Of a stretch of DNA of 64,000 bases, positions 27,501 to 33,754 are shown in pieces. Numbering within the stretch: position 1 is the stretch's first letter; each line of letters starts with the position of its first letter. Location of the stretch: NCBI RefSeq assembly GCF_964275005.1, contig NC_092705.1, positions 13,238,385 through 13,302,384 of the forward strand. Direction: 5' to 3'. The DNA comes from Diadema setosum. Its lineage: Eukaryota; Echinodermata; Echinoidea; Diadematoida; Diadematidae. The translations under genes and the position numbers were made by a program. Below the pieces are notes generated by a model. That model worked only from the letters and a program-made list of their open reading frames with translations. It had not been told where the DNA came from and made no database searches.

Positions 27501-30500
27501 TGATGCCCTGCAAGTATAGGGTAACAACCAAGCGGGAGTTAGGGTCAAAGGTCATGCACAGGTCAGAGGTCATGCAAACCTGACTTGCTGATTGGCAAAC
27601 TTCAAATAGAAAATATCCCCATTGTCCTGCCATGTGGACAGATCAAACTCGTCTTCATATTTGAAGGGTATTTTATGATCAAGGCATTCCTGACCACTGC
27701 CTAGAAACGGACCACGGCATGAAACTACAATAAAAAACACATCACTTTTACCTCTTTTTAGCATTAAGTGGACTTTGACTGCAATAAATAGTGAGGTGTT
27801 CTCATAATTATCTTTTTCTTTATCATGTACTGGCATTTAGGTCTGCAAAAGAAGTAATTGATAACAATAATTGCTTCAAACTCCATGGCCTACAGTACAG
27901 ATTGCATTTCATTTCCATCTCTGTATGACAATGTTTATAGTGGGGAGATATCTTTGATGTGGGATTGAACCTACAGAATAAAATACTTTATTAAATGTAA
28001 CAGCCGGGTTCAAACAATTCTAATATTCATTTCATCCATGACATGGATCACATGACTGTTTCCCCACATGTGATGACACTTATTTTCTGCTTTAAACATT
28101 TGTTCTTTACAATTGAAATGAAACTAATTGATATCCCTTCTCGGATTATAAACGTTGTGCATCCCCCCCCCCACACACACACACGCAAACCAAGCCAACC
28201 ACGAAATGAACTAGCCCTTTATGTGCCACATTCGCTAGGCCAACTCAGTTGATGGTTTGCCAAGTTTGTATATTTTGCTCAAACACACATACCCACCCAA
28301 ACCGGTCGATAAATTGGCAAATGCCACAGTACAAACGAGATATGAAACTCGTCAGACTGACGAGTTAGGTGATACGCTTGGGGTTATCAGATGTCGGTCA
28401 TCTGTGATCGACAAAGAAAAGAATGTGATATAGACACCTTGAAGTTATAATTGAGTTTGCATGCAAAACCGTTTCCCTAACCTCTCGGCCACGGGACATC
28501 CACGGAAATGGTAAGGCAAAAAAGAAATGTATAGATATTACAGGGAGAAAAGTCAATGCCCACTCAACCAACGTGGCCGCGTGAACATGTATTGCATTGC
28601 TAGACGGAAATGCGGCCTTGTAACTACTGATGTCGCTATGCCATTTCTGGCAACTTGGGAAAAATACGTGCCGTAAACATAAAACCTATAATCGGCTGGT
28701 TTTGATACCTTGCCTTTAATCACAATTTTCAGTGTGATGACGTCATCAAAGTACAAAACAATGATGTGGTCTTGAAAGACAATTGTTCAAAGTACAACAC
28801 CTTCGTCGTCGTCATTACATATTATGATCAGTTTGACAAAGTCAGCCTGCAAAATTTTGCAGCAGTCGAAGCAATATGGTCTCCAACACAAAAAAGAGGG
28901 ATATGTTGTGTGTGTGTGTCTGTGTGTGTGTATAGGTGCGTTTATATACGAATGTGATTTCTACATGGACGATATATGTAATACAAAATTGAAGAAAAAA
29001 AAAGTAAAATAGCTAAGTAATTTGTTTCGTGATCTTGTGGGGTTCGAACCCGCACGTGTGCAACCTCACGTCTCTGAGACGTCGCCTTTAACCACTCGGC
29101 CATACGTCTCGACGAGAAAAAAAAGAGGAACGTAAACTTATGTATGTGAAAGATGAATCAGGAATCGTTTTGTCCACATTCCATTCTCATTTTCAGTTTT
29201 AAACTGCAAAATTGTCAAACTAATGAGGAGATTTCAAAGAATAACATGCATGATTACTGCAGCTTATTGTCTCAGTTACCACACACTTAAGTTACAGAGG
29301 AAATGGAGCAAAATCATCTGAGATAAAGGTGCTTAAACGTTGTCAAGTTAATGCACATAAAAAAAAAATCACCTCCCATAGAGATAACACGTAAACTTGT
29401 CTGATTTTGAGTCTTTACCTTTAATAACAATTTGAAGTATGATGGTAAGTCTTCTTGAACCAAGAGTGTGGAACGCAAGCTTCTACGTGAAAGATGAATC
29501 ATGACGATCACCCGTGACCGACACATCTTCAAAGGGATCAGTTATTAGAAGTGGAAGCCCTCGTGCCAAGCATATTGTCTCAGCAATTCCAAAGCAATGA
29601 TACCCTTACATTTATGCATACCATAATTTCCCTCTGAAATCAATGGTAGGTATATTCATGTACAATTGCTTGCCTTGTCCATAAACTTTGCTTTACAAAC
29701 TTTCAGTGAAACGTGTCATAACATAATTCTGTAACTCCATTAGCAGGGATTGACTTCATAAAGAAAGATAACTAAGGGGGATTTTAGCCTGATGCTCTGT
29801 TCTTCACTGCTCAGATACCAACAACACTCATTACCTACGGCTACGTATAGAGAAACAGCCATGACGAAAATAAGTTATTCCTTTTCTTTGGCAGATAGAC
29901 ACACAACCCCTTTAAACCACACTATAATTGACATGGAGGGACATGAAAAAGTTCATTACTACTACTGAACAGTGATGCCTTCTACTCATGTGGCACAAGA
30001 TTATAACTAGCAACATAAAACCTGTCTACAACTCCGTTATTGCGTCAAACAATAACATCCTGGAATTTCAAAGAGATGAGCGAGACGCCATACACCTGGC
30101 CTAGAGTTAATTCATTCAGTTGCCATTCCTGCTCCAGTTGAGTTATGCAAATTATTTTCCGACCTGTCTTGTGACAATATAACAGGAACAAACGTAGAGA
30201 AAAGGAAAGGGAAAAGGAAAGGTGGCAAGCGGGGCACTGTACCAAGGGCAATTTAAACAATACGTATGATAAATGAAGCAAATCCAACCTAGAGCCTCCG
30301 ACAAAAAAAAGAGGAACTTGAGCGACTGTGTGTCGTGGGGTAGTATAATTGATAAGATAATACGATAAATGACATCGATCGGAATAAAGCTGAACTGCCA
30401 AAAGAAACACAAAGAAAGAGAGAGAAAAAATGATAGCGTCCTGCGGGTCTCGAACATCTCGTCCTAAGGTAGTGCATAATGACCATGCAGCGCGCTAAGT

Positions 30501-30561
30501 GACTATAAAGCCACACGGCTGTACCGAAGATTGGATGTGAAATTTATCTTTAATCTTTTTT

Positions 30562-30605
<44 letters not shown>

Positions 30606-33600
30606 CTTAAATATTTATACCATATACAACATGAAAAAGTTCATTACTACTACTAAACAGTGATGCTTTCCATTCATGTGGCACAAGATACCTCTATAAC
30701 AACATATAACCTGTCTACAACTTCGTTATTGGGTCAAACAATAACAACCTGGAATTTCAAAGAGATGAGCGAGACGCCATACACCTGGACTAGAGTTAAT
30801 CAATTCAGCTCCCATTCCTGCAAGTTATTTAAACATACATGTTCCTACCTATCCTGTTACAGTATAACAATAACCAATGAAGAGAAAAGGAAAGAGCAAA
30901 CGAAAGGTGGCAAGCGGGACACTGTAACAAGGGGCAATTTACAACATTAAGTGTGACAAAATTAATGAAGCAAACCCAATCTCCAAACTCCAATACAAAA
31001 CAAGGGGAATAGAGCAGCCGTGTTCACGGGTTACGTACACTTGATAAAGTAATACGATAAATGACATCGGAGTAAAGCTGAACTGCCGAAAAAAAAAAGA
31101 GAAAAAAAGAAAGAACGGATAAAAGTCCTGCGGGAGTCGAACCTCTCGCCTTCCGGTATGGCGTTATGAACAACCAGCGCGCTAACCGATTATGCCACAT
31201 GGCTGTCCTGAAGATCGAGTGCGAAACTTAAATCTAAATACTATCGTGACAGTGTTGACTTGTGATGGCGCTATTCAACTTCCCACAAGTGGCAGCGTGG
31301 ATTCGATCAATATACAGTTGCAAAGAAAAATTGGGAATCGTTCCGTACAGATTGCATTCTCATTTTCAGTTTTAAATTGCAAAATTGTCAACCTGATGAG
31401 GAGATTTGAAAACATAAAATGCATGATTACTAAAGCTTGTTGTCTCAGCTACAACATATTTATGTTTCAGAGGAAATGGAGTAAAATCAGATGAGGTAAA
31501 GGTGCTTAAACGTTGTCAAGTCAATGCATGGTTTAAAAAAGAATCACCTCCCATAGACATAACACGTAAACTTGTCTGATTTTGAGTCTTTACCTATAAT
31601 ATCAATTTCTAGTATGATGACGTCATCATATTTCAAAACCATCACATGGCCTTGAAAGGCAAATGTTCAAAGTGCAACATATCTGAATTTGGGGTAATAT
31701 TGAGCTTAAACAACAGAGATACGAGCAAATGAATGTCAGAAACAGTACCTCAAAAAAATCAATTCCACTTTTTTGATTTAAAATGACGATATGATGACGT
31801 CATCGCGTATTCCTGGCAATACTGATACTTGGAATGTTACTTACAATTCATATGCTTTTGTAATATGCAATAGAAATATAGGGTCAACGGACGATTTAAA
31901 GAGCTATGGCGAAATAAACAAAGACATGTTTTTTCACTATATTTGCAGAAAGACGCGCACGCGGAATTTCAACTTTGACGCCAGTGCATTCCTTTGTTAT
32001 AGGTCGTAATCGATCGGAAATCAATGGATATTATTACTCAAAGTATCAGGAATCCAAATCAGTCAAAAAAAATGCATTTTCATGTTGCTTACGGGCTCTG
32101 CGCGCGAAATTGCGCGAACGGACGCGCACGCGAGAAAATGTTTGAAACGCTTAAAATTGTCTGAAACTTCGAGATTTCCCATTGGGAAGTCGTTTTGAGC
32201 CTTTTAAAATTTTGACGCGCGCTTACGCGCGCGTAATGATGACCTGTGTAACTAGCGTTAAAAAGTAAGATAGAGCATGACCTGAACTTCATGTCCACCG
32301 AAAATGATACAGAAATGACATCTAGTTATGAAGTTATGATCGATCATGTGACAAGGTCTGAAAATCACAAAATGGCGCCTAGATGACGTCATAGATATGT
32401 AACTGTCATGAAAACCTTATTGTGGCTAGATTTTGTCATGAGACATGTTGACTGAAAATGTCATGTTATTTCGTAATGTCATTCTTGAGATATTGACGAC
32501 ACAAAATTGTCCAGAAAGAAAGAAGAATAAAAAAAAATAAAGAGAGATTTTGACAATCACAATAGGTGATACGCTGATAGCGTATCACCTAATAAAGCAT
32601 CACTTGTGGTTCCATTCCTCAAATAAGCACATAGCTTGTGTTTCAGCATGATTGACTGGTGATATTCTACAGGGTTTCTTTTTTTTCAAGTACTTGGTAC
32701 ATTCTAATTTTCCATTGTGGTTATGTCTGCATCAATCAAGATAATGCCTATCTTCTTCACCTGCATTCCTTGCAACATGTAAAGCAGCTTGCTGACTGAA
32801 TTGAAAATATAATATTTCAGGAACTATGATTTTAAAAAAGAATGTTGGTATTTCAATTTTCAAAATGTTGAAGTTAATCATAAATCATTTCAGCTAGTCA
32901 TTGCTTATGAAAAAAGAGAAAAAGAAAACTTACCAGTGCTGTCTCATAGGAGATGTCTTCTCCTGCTTCTTCCCCTTCTTCCAGCTCTGCCTGCTCCTTG
33001 GTCCTTGTCACTTTAAACTCCTCTTTAGAAGTCTGTATAGGAATCCAAGAAAGAGAACATCATTATATCTATATCGACTAATGTCAAAGATTTGTATGTA
33101 CATCAATTTTATAAGACAGCAAACATATAAACATACCTGTAATCCTGTCTTCTTGTCATAATCAATAGATCATTATTAATACAAGAAAGATTACATGTTA
33201 AATTTTACAGTTTTTTTTTTTTTTTTTTTGGGGGGGGGGATATTCTGAGATGAGATCCAAACAGAACTTTACAATGTCTTCTATTATCCTTTAGGATTCC
33301 TATACTTCTATTTTACTTCTAATTCTGTGTCTTATTCTCATGCAATGATTCTGTTATTATTCTGTATCTTATTCTTGATGCAATGATTCTGTTATTTTTA
33401 TTTTGTCGTTAAATATTTCAATGTTTTCCTTTGTTGTTGTTTAACCTCAATTAAGTGATGATGATCTCTCACACACATGACAAAAGTCTTTGAAGTCTTA
33501 GCATAGATCAGTCCCAGTTAGAGAATAATAATTCGTACACATTCACGCATTCTGCATTAGTTTTGTCATAGATCCACACATTATACAAGAAAGAAAACAT

Positions 33601-33706
33601 GTTATATTCCTTGCAATGCTGCCCAAGTCCTCGACAGAAACCTTTTTTTCTTTTTTTTTCTGGCGGCTCATTTGGGCCACTAAAATCTTTAATCTGAAAT
33701 GTTGGT

Positions 33707-33754
<48 letters not shown>

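Larger units (their letters stand above)
28346..32590. repeat. Composite repeat cluster bounded by AGGTGATACGCT
   Basis: The left boundary is a 21-bp near-palindrome (28,346-28,366) followed by AGGTGATACGCT. The right boundary is a hairpin (32,564-32,590) made of AGGTGATACGCT, GAT and its inverse. Inside are three tRNA-like units, a direct pair of about 600 bp (29,941-30,546 and 30,629-31,230) and a second related pair (29,160-29,440 and 31,331-31,620). It occupies the MINDY4B-like intron between the microexon and exon 4. Confidence 0.6.

Noticed and set aside
29028..31208. Functional tRNA genes
   Set aside because: A and B boxes are present, but acceptor arms do not pair, so SINE heads or pseudogenes fit better.
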